Below are positions 1 through 8,527 of a stretch of 45,229 bases of DNA, one piece after another. This DNA comes from Burkholderiales bacterium (lineage in GTDB: Bacteria; Pseudomonadota; Gammaproteobacteria; Burkholderiales; Burkholderiaceae_F), in the NCBI GenBank assembly GCA_020248785.1, contig JADCGX010000052.1, forward strand, positions 1-45,229. The letters are read 5' to 3'. The notes under the pieces are model-generated. The model ran no database searches. It saw nothing but the letters and a program-made list of their open reading frames with translations, and was not told where the DNA came from. How positions within the stretch are numbered: position 1 is the stretch's first letter; every line of letters starts with the position of its first letter. Both the position numbers and the translations under genes were made by a program.

Positions 1-111
1 GTAGCCAAGCACAACGCCGATCCGAAGCCGTTCATCTGGACGGCCAGCGCCTCGGACATCCTGGCAAAAGTGACCAGGGCGAAGGCGGCGCTGGCGGCTG
101 CTTCACGATAA
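1..111 (+). CDS. IS630-family transposase, C-terminal fragment (5' end outside window)
   Basis: Frame 1 is open from the window edge to TAA at 109-111 and gives 36 residues beginning VAKHNADPKPFIWTAS. The stretch HNADPKPF-W-T-ADxIL is the characteristic C-terminus of IS630-family DDE transposases, so this is the tail of an insertion sequence whose body lies to the left. The catalytic DDE residues are not in the window. It converges on the glutamine-synthetase homologue on the other strand, with only about 25 bp between the two stop codons, so the right terminal repeat of the element must lie within roughly 112-140. The family call is good because the motif is very typical; completeness of the element cannot be judged. 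Confidence 0.8.
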   Translation, partial: VAKHNADPKPFIWTASASDILAKVTRAKAALAAASR

Positions 112-139
112 GTACACAACAGGAGCGCGCACTACACTA
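1..139. mobile_element. Right end of an IS630-like insertion sequence
   Basis: The transposase tail ends at 111 and the neighbouring chromosomal gene ends at 137-139 (CTA on the plus strand, TAG on the minus strand). IS630 elements insert at TA dinucleotides; two TA steps occur at 133-134 and 138-139, the second inside that stop codon. The precise boundary is inferred, because the matching left terminal repeat is outside the window. Confidence 0.5.
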
Positions 140-1501
140 GAACGCCGTGACGTAGCGCTCGAGTTCCCAGGCCCCGACGTGGCAGGCGTAGTCGGCGCAC
201 TCGGCGCGCTTGAGGCGCAGGAACTCCGCGGCGAGCGTGGGGCCCAGCGCTGCGCAGACGACGTCGTCCGCGGCCAGTGCGTCGAGTGCGGCGTCCAGCG
301 TGCGGGGCAGCGCCGCCAGACCGCGCCGCGCGCGCTCGGCCGCCTCGAGCTCGAACAGGTCGTCCTCGGTGGCGGGGCCGGGGTCGAGGGCGCGGTCGAT
401 GCCGTCCAGGCCGGCGGCGACGAGCGCGGCGGCGGCCAGGTACGGGTTGGCCGACGCGTCGGGCAGCCGCCACTCGAAGCGGCCGGGCAGCGTGCGGACC
501 AGCGCGGTGCGGTTGTTCGGTCCGTGGGCGATGGTGGCCGGCGCCCATGTGGTGCCGGTGATGGAGTTGCGTGCGGCGAGCCGCTTGTAGCTGTTGACGG
601 TGGGTGCGGCCAGTGCGCAGAGCGCCGGTGCGTGAGCCAGCACGCCGGCGACGAAGCCCCGCGCGAGCGGCGCCAGGCCGTCCGCGCCGGCGCCGTCGAA
701 CAGGCAGCGCCCGCCCTCCCACAGCGACACGTGGAAGTGCATGCCGCTGCCGGGCTGCCCGGCGAAGGGCTTGGGCATCATCGAGAAGACCATGCCCTCG
801 CGCTCGGCGAGCGCCTGCGCGGCGAGCTTGAACAGCATCAGCGCGTCGCAGCTCGCCAGCGCCTCGGCGTGGGCGAAGTTGACCTCGTACTGGCCGTGCG
901 CGTCCTCGTGATCGAGCTGCAGCACGTCCAGGCCGCAGCCCGCCAGCGCGGCATGCAGCGCGTGGAGGAACGACGCGCGTCGCGGCAGCGACTGCAGGTC
1001 GTAGGACGGCTTGGCCAGGCGGTCGTGGTCGTCGGCGGGCAGCCAGCGGCCGTCGCTGGCGCGGCGCAGCAGGAAGAACTCGGGCTCGATGCCGAGCTGG
1101 ACATGCCAGCCGCGGTCGGCCAGCCGGGCCCGAGCCCGGTGCAGCACCTGGCGCGGGCAGGCGTCGAACGGTTGGCCGGCGACGTGGCCGTCGCCGACGA
1201 TGCGCGCCACGCCGGGCCACCACGGCAGGGCCTGGGCCGTCGACGCGTCGCCGCGGGCGTAGTACTCGCTGCGCGGCCCGGTGCGGGGCAGTGCCGTGCC
1301 CCAGATCGACGGCCCGGCGAAGCCGGCGCCCTCCTGCAGCACCTGACCGAGGTGGGCCAGCGGCACCAGCTTGCCCTTGGCGCTGCCGTGCACGTCGGCG
1401 AACTGCACCAGCAGCGTGTGCACGCCGGCCGCCTCGAGCCGCGCGCGCAACTCCGCGGGCGCCGCCGCGCCGGCGCTCAGGCCGGGTCGATCCGAAGCCA
1501 C
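137..1501 (-). CDS. Type III glutamine synthetase-like gamma-glutamyl-amine ligase (GlnT/GmaS type)
   Basis: A 454-residue glutamine-synthetase fold protein. Visible signatures are VDVHG-like FADVHGSAKGK near residue 34, the catalytic-domain start EPEFF at 139-143, GSGMHFHVSLW at 251-261, NSYKRL at 303-308 and RTALVR at 331-336. These resemble proteins annotated as type III glutamate-ammonia ligase, a group that includes gamma-glutamylmethylamide synthetases, so the likely reaction is ATP-dependent coupling of glutamate to ammonia or an amine. It is the last gene of the pot operon. The GTG start at 1501 overlaps the end of the aldehyde dehydrogenase by 25 bp; no ATG occurs near the expected N-terminus. 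It is clearly distinct from the PuuA-like synthetase at 10299-11666. Its position suggests an amine substrate, but which one is not shown by sequence. Confidence 0.85.
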   Translation of the reverse strand: MASDRPGLSAGAAAPAELRARLEAAGVHTLLVQFADVHGSAKGKLVPLAHLGQVLQEGAGFAGPSIWGTALPRTGPRSEYYARGDASTAQALPWWPGVARIVGDGHVAGQPFDACPRQVLHRARARLADRGWHVQLGIEPEFFLLRRASDGRWLPADDHDRLAKPSYDLQSLPRRASFLHALHAALAGCGLDVLQLDHEDAHGQYEVNFAHAEALASCDALMLFKLAAQALAEREGMVFSMMPKPFAGQPGSGMHFHVSLWEGGRCLFDGAGADGLAPLARGFVAGVLAHAPALCALAAPTVNSYKRLAARNSITGTTWAPATIAHGPNNRTALVRTLPGRFEWRLPDASANPYLAAAALVAAGLDGIDRALDPGPATEDDLFELEAAERARRGLAALPRTLDAALDALAADDVVCAALGPTLAAEFLRLKRAECADYACHVGAWELERYVTAF

Positions 1502-2973
1502 GTCGTCTTCAGTTCGGTGACCTTGTCGAACGCGTGCAGGCTCTTGTCGCGCCCGTTGCCGCTCTGCTTGAACCCGCCGAAGGGCACGGTGATGTCGTCC
1601 TCGTCGTACTGGTTGACGTGCACCGTGCCGGCGCGCAGCGCCCGGGCCACGCGGTGGGCGCGGCCCAGCCGGTCGCTCCAGACGGCGGCCTGCAGGCCGT
1701 AGCTGCTGGCGTTGGCGATCTGGATCGCCTCCTGCTCGCTGCGGAACCGGATCACGGAGAGCACCGGGCCGAAGATCTCCTCGCGGGCGATCGTCATGCC
1801 GTTGGCCACGCCGTCGAAGATGGTGGGCTCGACGTAGCAGCCGCCCGTGGACTCGAGCGCGCGGCGGCCGCCGGCGATGCAGCGGGCGCCCTCGTCGCGC
1901 CCGGCCTCGATGTAGCCGAGCACGGTGCGCAGCTGGGTGTCGTCGACGAGGGCACCCATCACGGTGGCGGGCGCCAGCGGGTCGGCCGGGGCGTACTGCG
2001 GCGCCTCGGCGGCCAGCAGCTCGACGAAGCGGTCGGCGATGCTGTCGTGGATCAGTGCGCGCGAGGGCGCGTTGCAGCTCTCGCCCTGGTTGAAGAAGAT
2101 GCTGCCGGCCAGCGTGCGCGCGGCACGGCCGAGATCGGCGAAGTCGTCGAACACGATGAAGGCCGACTTGCCGCCAAGCTCGTTGTGCACGCGCTTGAGG
2201 TTGCTGCGGCCAGCATACTCGAGCATGCGGCGGCCGGTGCGGGTGCTGCCGGTGAAGCCGATGGCGTCGACGTCCATGTGCAGCGCGAGCGCCTCGCCTG
2301 CCTCGTGGCCGTAGCCCGGCACGACGTTGAGCACGCCCGGCGGAATGCCCGCCTCGAGGGCCAGCTCGGCCAGGCGAAGCGCCGAGAAGGGGCTCTTCTC
2401 GCTCGGCTTGAGCACCACCGAGTTGCCCGCGGCCAGTGCCGGCCCGAGCTTCCAGGCGGCCATGACCAAAGGGTAGTTCCAGGGCACGATCGCGCCCATC
2501 ACGCCCACCGGCTCGCGCGTGATCAGGGCCAGTGCGGTGTCCGGTGTCGGCGCGATCTCGTCGTAGACCTTGTCGACCGCCTCACCGTACCAGGCCAGGC
2601 AGCGGGCCGTGGCGGGCACGTCGACCCCGAGCGCATACTGGATCGGCTTGCCCATGTCGAGCGTGTCGATCAGCGCGAGTTCCTCGCGGGCGGCAAGCAC
2701 GAGTTCGGCCCAGCGCACGAGGATGCGCTTGCGCGCTGCCGGCGGCTTGCCCGCCCAGCGCCGGTCTTCGAAGGCGCTGCGCGCGCTGCGCACGGCAGCC
2801 TCGATGTCGGCGGCGCCGCCGCGAGCCACGTCGCCGAGCAGCCGGCCGTCCACCGGCGAGTGCTTGGCGAACACCACGCCGCCCGCGGCCGCACGCCGCT
2901 CGCCCTCGATCAGGCAGCGCCCGTCGGGCCGCAGCGCGGTGGCCCGCTCATGCCACGCCGGGGCGGCACCCAT
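1477..2973 (-). CDS. puuC: Aldehyde dehydrogenase, PuuC-like (gamma-glutamyl-gamma-aminobutyraldehyde dehydrogenase)
   Basis: A 498-residue NAD(P)-dependent aldehyde dehydrogenase. The Rossmann-fold motifs PWNYPLVMAAWKLGPALAAGN and VLKPSEKSP are present, then FTGSTRTGRRM, the general base in NELGGKS (Glu265) and the catalytic cysteine in NQGESCNAPSR (Cys300; the more usual context is GQxCxAG). Length and overall sequence match the PuuC/AldH group, which oxidises gamma-glutamyl-gamma-aminobutyraldehyde to gamma-glutamyl-GABA in putrescine breakdown. The ATG at 2973 lies 2 bp after the upstream stop, implying translational coupling; the frame stays open further upstream but that extension is antisense-like sequence inside the porin gene. 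Substrate assignment rests on neighbouring pot, puuA, puuB and puuD genes. Confidence 0.85.
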   Translation of the reverse strand: MGAAPAWHERATALRPDGRCLIEGERRAAAGGVVFAKHSPVDGRLLGDVARGGAADIEAAVRSARSAFEDRRWAGKPPAARKRILVRWAELVLAAREELALIDTLDMGKPIQYALGVDVPATARCLAWYGEAVDKVYDEIAPTPDTALALITREPVGVMGAIVPWNYPLVMAAWKLGPALAAGNSVVLKPSEKSPFSALRLAELALEAGIPPGVLNVVPGYGHEAGEALALHMDVDAIGFTGSTRTGRRMLEYAGRSNLKRVHNELGGKSAFIVFDDFADLGRAARTLAGSIFFNQGESCNAPSRALIHDSIADRFVELLAAEAPQYAPADPLAPATVMGALVDDTQLRTVLGYIEAGRDEGARCIAGGRRALESTGGCYVEPTIFDGVANGMTIAREEIFGPVLSVIRFRSEQEAIQIANASSYGLQAAVWSDRLGRAHRVARALRAGTVHVNQYDEDDITVPFGGFKQSGNGRDKSLHAFDKVTELKTTWLRIDPA

Positions 2974-2975
2974 CG

Positions 2976-4427
2976 TCAGAACTGGAGCACGACCGAGGTG
3001 CCGAACAGGTGGTTGTTCTTGCGGTAGCCCTTGAAGTCGGCACCCTTGTAGTAGCCGAACACGGGCTGGCTGGCGCCGTCGAGCCGGTACTCGACCTTGA
3101 AGATGACGTTCTCGTCGTACAGGTAGTTCGCGCCGAGCGACAGCGCCCAGCGGTTGCTGCCCTTGTCCTCGCCCTTGGCGAACGAGCCGTCGGGAAGCGT
3201 GCCGCGGCCGATGCCGTTGACGGGGTCGTCGAAGCTGTAGCCGAACAGGCCGCCGCCGTTCTTGGTGTTGCGCACGATGTCGGCGCGCGCCACGTACTCC
3301 AGCCGCGGCGTGGCCTTGTAGGCCACGGTGCCCGACAGGCCCAGCCACTCGGCATCACGCAGCTTGCCGTCGCTGGTGAAGATCGCGGCCTTCTTCTGCC
3401 GGCCCCAGCTGACCTGGCCGTACATGGAGAGGTCGCCGCGCACGAAGTAGGCGTCGAACTCCAGCAGGTGGGCCATCGTCGGGCGGCCAGCCTCGGGGAA
3501 CCCGAGCTCCTCGAAGACCGGGTCGCCGGTCAGCGGGTCGACAGTGCCGGTGTCGCGCATCCACGTCCCGTCGGCGGCGAAGTTGGCGACCTTGCCATGC
3601 AGGCCGGTGAAACCGAAGCCGCTGAACTCGCCCTTGCTGTAATCGACGCGGTAGATCAGTGCTGGCGTCTTGCTGCCGTTGGGCGTGCGGGCGGTGTTGA
3701 CGTTGGCCAGGCCGATGCGGCTCCACCACTTGCCGCGCGTGATGTCGAGCACCGCGCCGGTGTAGGCCGTGGGCGCCATCGTATCGAACAGCAGGTTGTG
3801 CGTGATCAGCTTGTTGCCGGCCGGCAGGGTGATCTCATAGCCGGTCCAGTCGGGGATCTGTCCGACCCACAGGCGGGTCTGCAGGTCGGTGAGCGGCACG
3901 CTGACGGAGGCCTCGTGCACGATCGAGCCACCATTGAACAGCGCGCCGGTGCCGCGCTCCGGCGCCAGCGTCAGCTTGAACTTCGTGCCGCCGTCGGTCT
4001 CCTTCTCGAAGTCGAGCACGGCCATGCCGAAGTAGCTGTTGTCGTAGGTGTAGCGCGCTCCGCCGTTGTTCAGCAGCACGAAGCTGGCGTTGTCGAGGTT
4101 GCGGTTCCAGATGAAGGTGGGGTCGATCTGGCCACTGATCTTCAGGCCCTTGAAGCCCTGGTCGATGAAGTTGTCCTGCAGCGCCTCGGTCTTGACAGCG
4201 ATGCGGTTCATCTCGCGCGCCTGCTCCGGCGTCATGCCCCACTGGCCCGGCGCCGGCGCGGCCTTCTCGCGCTCCTCGAGCTTCTTCTCGAGCTGGCCGA
4301 CGCGCTCGCGCAGCGCACGCAACTCGTTGAGCAGTTCCTGGTTGGTCTGGGCCGTGGCGGGCAGGGCGCTGGCTCCGGCGAGCACGGCCAGGGCGAGGGC
4401 GATCGGGGTCGGGGTGCGTTGGGTCAT
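2976..4427 (-). CDS. DUF3138-family outer-membrane porin-like protein
   Basis: A 483-residue protein with a Sec signal peptide (MTQRTPTPIALALAVLAG, cleavage probably after ALPATAQ). A short coiled-coil follows at about 30-55 (NELRALRERVGQLEKKLEE), typical of trimeric outer-membrane proteins. The rest is rich in alternating aromatic/polar strands and ends in VVLQF with the C-terminal phenylalanine recognised by the BAM complex. These features suggest an outer-membrane beta-barrel. A strong AGGAGG ribosome-binding site precedes ATG 4427. It lies between potI and the PuuC-like gene, so a role as outer-membrane channel for polyamines or other amines is a reasonable inference. The family itself has no assigned function that I know of. 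Confidence 0.8.
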   Translation of the reverse strand: MTQRTPTPIALALAVLAGASALPATAQTNQELLNELRALRERVGQLEKKLEEREKAAPAPGQWGMTPEQAREMNRIAVKTEALQDNFIDQGFKGLKISGQIDPTFIWNRNLDNASFVLLNNGGARYTYDNSYFGMAVLDFEKETDGGTKFKLTLAPERGTGALFNGGSIVHEASVSVPLTDLQTRLWVGQIPDWTGYEITLPAGNKLITHNLLFDTMAPTAYTGAVLDITRGKWWSRIGLANVNTARTPNGSKTPALIYRVDYSKGEFSGFGFTGLHGKVANFAADGTWMRDTGTVDPLTGDPVFEELGFPEAGRPTMAHLLEFDAYFVRGDLSMYGQVSWGRQKKAAIFTSDGKLRDAEWLGLSGTVAYKATPRLEYVARADIVRNTKNGGGLFGYSFDDPVNGIGRGTLPDGSFAKGEDKGSNRWALSLGANYLYDENVIFKVEYRLDGASQPVFGYYKGADFKGYRKNNHLFGTSVVLQF

Positions 4428-4471
4428 GGGACTCCTCCTGGGACGTATGTCTCGGCGTGCGCGCAGGTGCA

Positions 4472-5320
4472 TCAGGTGTGGGCAGCCTCGGCCATCTCGC
4501 GCTGGCGCCGCCTCTCCGAGTGGGCGATCAGCCAGCTGGCGGCGACGACGCCAATGGCGACGATCACGATGATCACGGTGGCGATCGCGTTGACGCTGGG
4601 GTTCAGGCCGAGCCGCGCCCGGGAGAAGATCACCAGCGGCATCGTGGTCGAGCCCGGCCCGCTGAGGAAGGCCGAGATCACGACGTCGTCCAGCGAGATC
4701 GTGAACGTCAGCAGCCAGGCCGACACCAGGCTCTGCGCGATCATGGGCAGCGTCACCAGCCAGAACACCTGGTGCGGGCGGGCGCCGAGATCCATCGCGG
4801 CCTCCTCCAGCTGGGGCGGCATCGCCTGCAGCCGCGACTGGATCACCACCGTCGCGTAGGCCATGCCGAGCAGCAGGTGGCCGAGCCAGATCGTCGTCAT
4901 GCCGCGCTCGGGGAAGCCGAGCGCACGCTGGATGCTGACCAGCATCAGCAGCAGCGACAGCCCGACCACCACCTCGGGCATCACCAGCGGCGCGTTGACC
5001 ATGCCGGAGAACAGCGTGCGGCCGCGGAAGCGGCGGTACTTGACCAGCGCGAACGCCGACAGCGTGCCGAGCACCACCGATCCGCAGGCCGTGAGGAAAG
5101 CGATCTTCAGGCTCAGCCACAGGCCGGCGAGCATCTCGCGGTCGCTGGCCAGCGCCACGTACCACTTCAGCGTGAAGCCGCGCCAGACGTTGGGGATCGG
5201 CGAGTCGTTGAAGGAATAGATGACCAGCGCGACGATCGGCAGGTAGAGGAACAGGTAGCCCGCCGATAGCCAGCCGCGGCCGAACCAGCGGTTGAAGGCG
5301 GCGGAGGTGGCGAGCTTCAC
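4472..5320 (-). CDS. potI: Spermidine/putrescine ABC transporter permease, PotI-like
   Basis: A 282-residue inner-membrane permease of the binding-protein-dependent family. Six hydrophobic segments are visible, starting with GYLFLYLPIVALVIYSF, and the EAA loop needed to contact the ATPase is present (EEAAMDLGARPHQVFWLVTLPMI). The SFNDSP motif after the first segment is typical of PotC/PotI. The GTG start at 5320 lies 19 bp after the PotH-like stop; no better start is available. Together with the genes at 5340-8527 it forms a complete polyamine importer. Confidence 0.9.
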   Translation of the reverse strand: MKLATSAAFNRWFGRGWLSAGYLFLYLPIVALVIYSFNDSPIPNVWRGFTLKWYVALASDREMLAGLWLSLKIAFLTACGSVVLGTLSAFALVKYRRFRGRTLFSGMVNAPLVMPEVVVGLSLLLMLVSIQRALGFPERGMTTIWLGHLLLGMAYATVVIQSRLQAMPPQLEEAAMDLGARPHQVFWLVTLPMIAQSLVSAWLLTFTISLDDVVISAFLSGPGSTTMPLVIFSRARLGLNPSVNAIATVIIVIVAIGVVAASWLIAHSERRRQREMAEAAHT

Positions 5321-5339
5321 GGGGGGTGTCCGCGGCGCG

Positions 5340-6260
5340 TCAGCGCGCGCGCTCCTGCGATTCGGCCTGGTACTTCGAGAAGATCGCCAGGGGCACGATG
5401 ATCAGCAGCACCATGACCACCGCGACGCTGGAGGCCATGGGCCAGTCGTTGTTGCTGAAGAACTCGTCCCAGATCACGCGCCCGATCATCAGCGTCTCGG
5501 GCCCGCCTAGCAGCTCGGGGATCACGAACTCGCCGACGCAGGGGATGAAGACCAGCATCGACCCGGCGATGATGCCGGCCTTGGACAGCGGCACGGTGAC
5601 CGTCCAGAACGCGACCCAGGGTGTCGCCCCCAGGTCGGCGGCCGCCTCCAGCAGCCGCAGGTCCATCTTCGCCAGGTTCGCGTACAGCGGCAGGATCATG
5701 AACGGCAGGTAGGTGTAGGTCATGCCGAGCACCAGCGAGAACGGCGTGTGCATCAGCTGCTCGGGAGAGGACAGCAGCCCGAGTGCATACAGGACCTGGT
5801 TCAGGCCCAGCCAGGACACCAGCTGCTCGACCCAGCCGCCCTCGCTCAGCAGGCCGCGCCAGGCGTACACGCGCAGCAGGAACGAGGTCCAGAACGGCAG
5901 CATCACCAGCATCAGCAGCGCCGGCTGCAGCTCGCGCCGGGCGCGCGCCATGAAGTAGGCGAACGGGTAGCCGATCGCCAGGCACAGCACCGTCGTCGCA
6001 GCGGCGTACTTCACGCTCGACAGGTAGGTGTTGAAGTAGAGCGGGTCCTCGGCGATGAAGAAGTAGTTGCCGAACTTGATCGACAGCTGCAGCACGCCTT
6101 CGGAGTAGGTGACGATGTCCTTGAAGGTCACCGTCTCCATCTCGGACACGCTTATCTTGCCGACGATGAAGAAGGGCAGCAGGAAGAAGACCAGCAGGAA
6201 CCCCATCGGCAGCGCGATGACCGCCGTGCGTCCGCTGAACCATCGCCTGAGGTGCTTCAT
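5340..6260 (-). CDS. potH: Spermidine/putrescine ABC transporter permease, PotH-like
   Basis: A 306-residue permease with an N-terminal membrane segment (IALPMGFLLVFFLLPFFIV), a periplasmic loop of about 60 residues (KISVSEMETVTFKDIV onwards) and five further membrane segments. The EAA loop reads LEAAADLGATPWVAFWTVTVPL. The sequence ELLGGPETLMIGRVIWDEFFSNNDWPMASS is characteristic of PotB/PotH. ATG at 6260. It pairs with the PotI-like permease to form the heterodimeric membrane channel; both are co-oriented with the ATPase and binding protein. Confidence 0.9.
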   Translation of the reverse strand: MKHLRRWFSGRTAVIALPMGFLLVFFLLPFFIVGKISVSEMETVTFKDIVTYSEGVLQLSIKFGNYFFIAEDPLYFNTYLSSVKYAAATTVLCLAIGYPFAYFMARARRELQPALLMLVMLPFWTSFLLRVYAWRGLLSEGGWVEQLVSWLGLNQVLYALGLLSSPEQLMHTPFSLVLGMTYTYLPFMILPLYANLAKMDLRLLEAAADLGATPWVAFWTVTVPLSKAGIIAGSMLVFIPCVGEFVIPELLGGPETLMIGRVIWDEFFSNNDWPMASSVAVVMVLLIIVPLAIFSKYQAESQERAR

Positions 6261-6293
6261 CCGCGCCCGCCTGCCGTCGTGCCCGCCACGCGC

Positions 6294-7394
6294 CTACTGG
6301 GTCAGCACGACGTGGGCCGAGCGCGACCAGTGCGCCCAGACCTCGTCGCCCCAGGTCAGCTCCTCGTCCCGGTGGCGCTGCGTGTTGGCCTGGCTGGCCT
6401 TCAGCAGGGCCCCGCTGGGCATGACGAGGTGGAAGACCGTGAAGCTGCCGAAGTAGGAGATCTCCTTGATCCGGGCGCGCACGGCGTTGAACTCGCTGCT
6501 CTCGGGCTGCTTGCGCGTGACATGGATCTTCTCCGGGCGGATCGCCACCGTGACGGACATGCCCTCGCTGCCGGTGATGCCGTGGCCGACGTAGTGCTTG
6601 ACGTCGGCGCAGCCGATCACGCAGTGGTCGCTCTGGTCGACGTCCAGCGTGCCGTCCATCAGGTTGACGTTGCCGATGAAGTCGGCCACGAACCGGGTGT
6701 TCGGGGTCTCGTACAGCTCGGTCGGGGCGCCGATCTGCAGGAACCGGCCCTCGCTCATCACGGCGATGCGCGAGGCCATCGTCATCGCCTCTTCCTGGTC
6801 GTGGGTGACCATCACGCAGGTGACGCCGACCTGCTCGACGATGTTGACCAGCTCGATCTGGGTCTGCTCGCGCAGCTTCTTGTCCAGCGCGCCCAGCGGC
6901 TCGTCCAGCAGCAGAAGCTGCGGCTGCTTGGCCAGGCTGCGTGCCAGCGCCACCCGCTGCTGCTGCCCGCCCGAGAGCTGGTGCGGCTTGCGCTGGGCGA
7001 ACTTGGACAGCTGCACGAGCTTGAGCATCTGATCGACGCGCTCGGCGATCCGGTCCTTGGGCTGGCCCTCGCGTTTCAGGCCGAAGGCGATGTTCTCCCA
7101 CACGGTCAGGTGCGGGAAGAGCGCGTAGCTCTGGAACATCATGTTGATCGGCCGCTCGTAGGGCGGGAACTCGGCGACGTCCTTGCCGTCGAGCAGGATC
7201 TGGCCGGCGGTGGGTGCCTCGAAGCCGGCCAGCATCCGCAGCAGTGTGCTCTTGCCGCAGCCGCTGGGCCCGAGCAGCGCGAAGATCTCGCCCTTGGCGA
7301 TGTCCACCGACGCGTGGTTGACGGCACGGAAGCCGCCGAAGTCCTTGACGACGTCGCGGATCTGGAGGAACGCGGGTGCGGCTGCTGCGGGCAT
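6294..7394 (-). CDS. potG: Spermidine/putrescine ABC transporter ATP-binding protein, PotG-like
   Basis: A 366-residue ABC ATPase. Walker A GPSGCGKST is at 42-50, the Q-loop is in MMFQSYALFPH near 86-94, the signature LSGGQQQ at 140-146, Walker B LLLDEP at 161-166 and the switch histidine in MVTHDQ at 198. A C-terminal TOBE-type region at about 280-366 is typical of the PotA/PotG/MalK group. It energises uptake through the two downstream permeases. The ATG at 7394 matches the family N-terminus (FLQIRDVVKDFGGFRAV); an open frame further upstream has no family similarity and overlaps potF antisense-like sequence. Confidence 0.92.
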   Translation of the reverse strand: MPAAAAPAFLQIRDVVKDFGGFRAVNHASVDIAKGEIFALLGPSGCGKSTLLRMLAGFEAPTAGQILLDGKDVAEFPPYERPINMMFQSYALFPHLTVWENIAFGLKREGQPKDRIAERVDQMLKLVQLSKFAQRKPHQLSGGQQQRVALARSLAKQPQLLLLDEPLGALDKKLREQTQIELVNIVEQVGVTCVMVTHDQEEAMTMASRIAVMSEGRFLQIGAPTELYETPNTRFVADFIGNVNLMDGTLDVDQSDHCVIGCADVKHYVGHGITGSEGMSVTVAIRPEKIHVTRKQPESSEFNAVRARIKEISYFGSFTVFHLVMPSGALLKASQANTQRHRDEELTWGDEVWAHWSRSAHVVLTQ

Positions 7395-7426
7395 GGGCCT
7401 GGCTTCCGGTGTTTCCGCCGCGGGGC

Positions 7427-8527
7427 TCAGAGGCCGGTCTTGAACGAAGTGTAGGTGCGCGTCATCAGGCGGCGCAGGTCGTTGTTGATGGCGTCTGGGG
7501 CGACCATCCGCGCCAGGTCGGCCGGTGCGAGGAAGACCGTCGGGTTGCTCGCCACCTCGGGCTTGATGTGCTTGCGCGATTCGGTGTTGGGATTGGCGTA
7601 GAAGACCTTGTTGGTCAGGCCCGCGTGCACCTCGGGGCGCATGATGTAGTTGATGAACTTGTGCGCGTTGCCGGGGCGGGGGGCATCGGCCGGGATCACC
7701 ATGACGTCGAAGAACAGCAGGCCGCCGGTGCGCGGGATCAGGGCCTGGATGTTCTGCCCCGTCTTGCCGTCGATCGCGCGCTGGCGGGCGATGTTGATGT
7801 CGCCGCTCCAGCCCAGGGCCACGCAGATCGAGCCGCTGGCCATGTCGTTGATGTAGCCGCTGCTGGAGAACAGCGTGACGTGCGGCCGCACCGACCTGAG
7901 CAGCGCCGCGGCCTGCGCGTAGTCGCCGGTGTTCTTGCTGAACGACGGCTTGCCCAGGTAGTGCAGCGCGGCCGGCACCACCTCGGTGGCGCTGTCGAGG
8001 AAGCTGACGCCGCAGCTCTTCAGGCGGCTGATGTACTCGGGCTTGAAGACCAGGTCCCAGGCGTTGTCCGGCATCGGCAGGTTGCCCAGCGCCGCACGGA
8101 CCTTGTCGACGTTGATGCCCACCGTCGTGAAGCCCCACAGCCAGTTGACCATGTAGTCGTTGCCGGGGTCCATCTTGGCCAGCTGCGCCTGCACCGCGGG
8201 ATCCATGAAGCGCAGGTTGGGCAGCTGGCTCTTGTCGAGCTTGCGCAGCAGCCCGCCGTCGATCTGCAGCTTGGCCCAGTTGGACGAGGGGATGACGATG
8301 TCGTAGCCGGTCTTGCCCGCGACCAGCTTGGCGTGGACGATCTCGTTGTTGTCGAAGTTGTCGTAGCGGACCTTGATGCCGGTCTCGCGCTCGAAGTTAC
8401 GGATCGTGTCCTCGGCAATGTAGTCCGACCAGTTGTAGACGTTGAGGACCTTCTCCTCCTCCTGGGCCGCGGCACCGAAGGCGGCCAGGGAGACGACGAG
8501 CGCGGACAGCAGCGGCTTGAGGGTCAT
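7427..8527 (-). CDS. potF: Periplasmic putrescine/polyamine-binding protein, PotF/SpuD-like
   Basis: A 366-residue extracellular solute-binding protein with signal peptide MTLKPLLSALVVSLAAFGAAAQ. Diagnostic PotF-family stretches are LNVYNWSDYIAEDTIRNFE directly after the signal, VRYDNFDNNEI, DIVIPSS and the WGFTTVGINVDKV segment. It captures putrescine or spermidine in the periplasm and hands it to the PotGHI complex. GGAGA precedes ATG 8527. It is the first gene of a potF-G-H-I-DUF3138-puuC-glnT transcript; the 378-bp region upstream carries an 11-bp repeat array and a possible promoter. Confidence 0.92.
   Translation of the reverse strand: MTLKPLLSALVVSLAAFGAAAQEEEKVLNVYNWSDYIAEDTIRNFERETGIKVRYDNFDNNEIVHAKLVAGKTGYDIVIPSSNWAKLQIDGGLLRKLDKSQLPNLRFMDPAVQAQLAKMDPGNDYMVNWLWGFTTVGINVDKVRAALGNLPMPDNAWDLVFKPEYISRLKSCGVSFLDSATEVVPAALHYLGKPSFSKNTGDYAQAAALLRSVRPHVTLFSSSGYINDMASGSICVALGWSGDINIARQRAIDGKTGQNIQALIPRTGGLLFFDVMVIPADAPRPGNAHKFINYIMRPEVHAGLTNKVFYANPNTESRKHIKPEVASNPTVFLAPADLARMVAPDAINNDLRRLMTRTYTSFKTGL

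Noticed and set aside
1291-4859. Very long plus-strand open frames opposite the aldehyde dehydrogenase, porin and permease genes
   Set aside because: They are antisense frames kept open by GC-rich codon bias; their products are repetitive Arg/Ala/Gly or His/Gln-rich with no domain, while the minus-strand products match known families.
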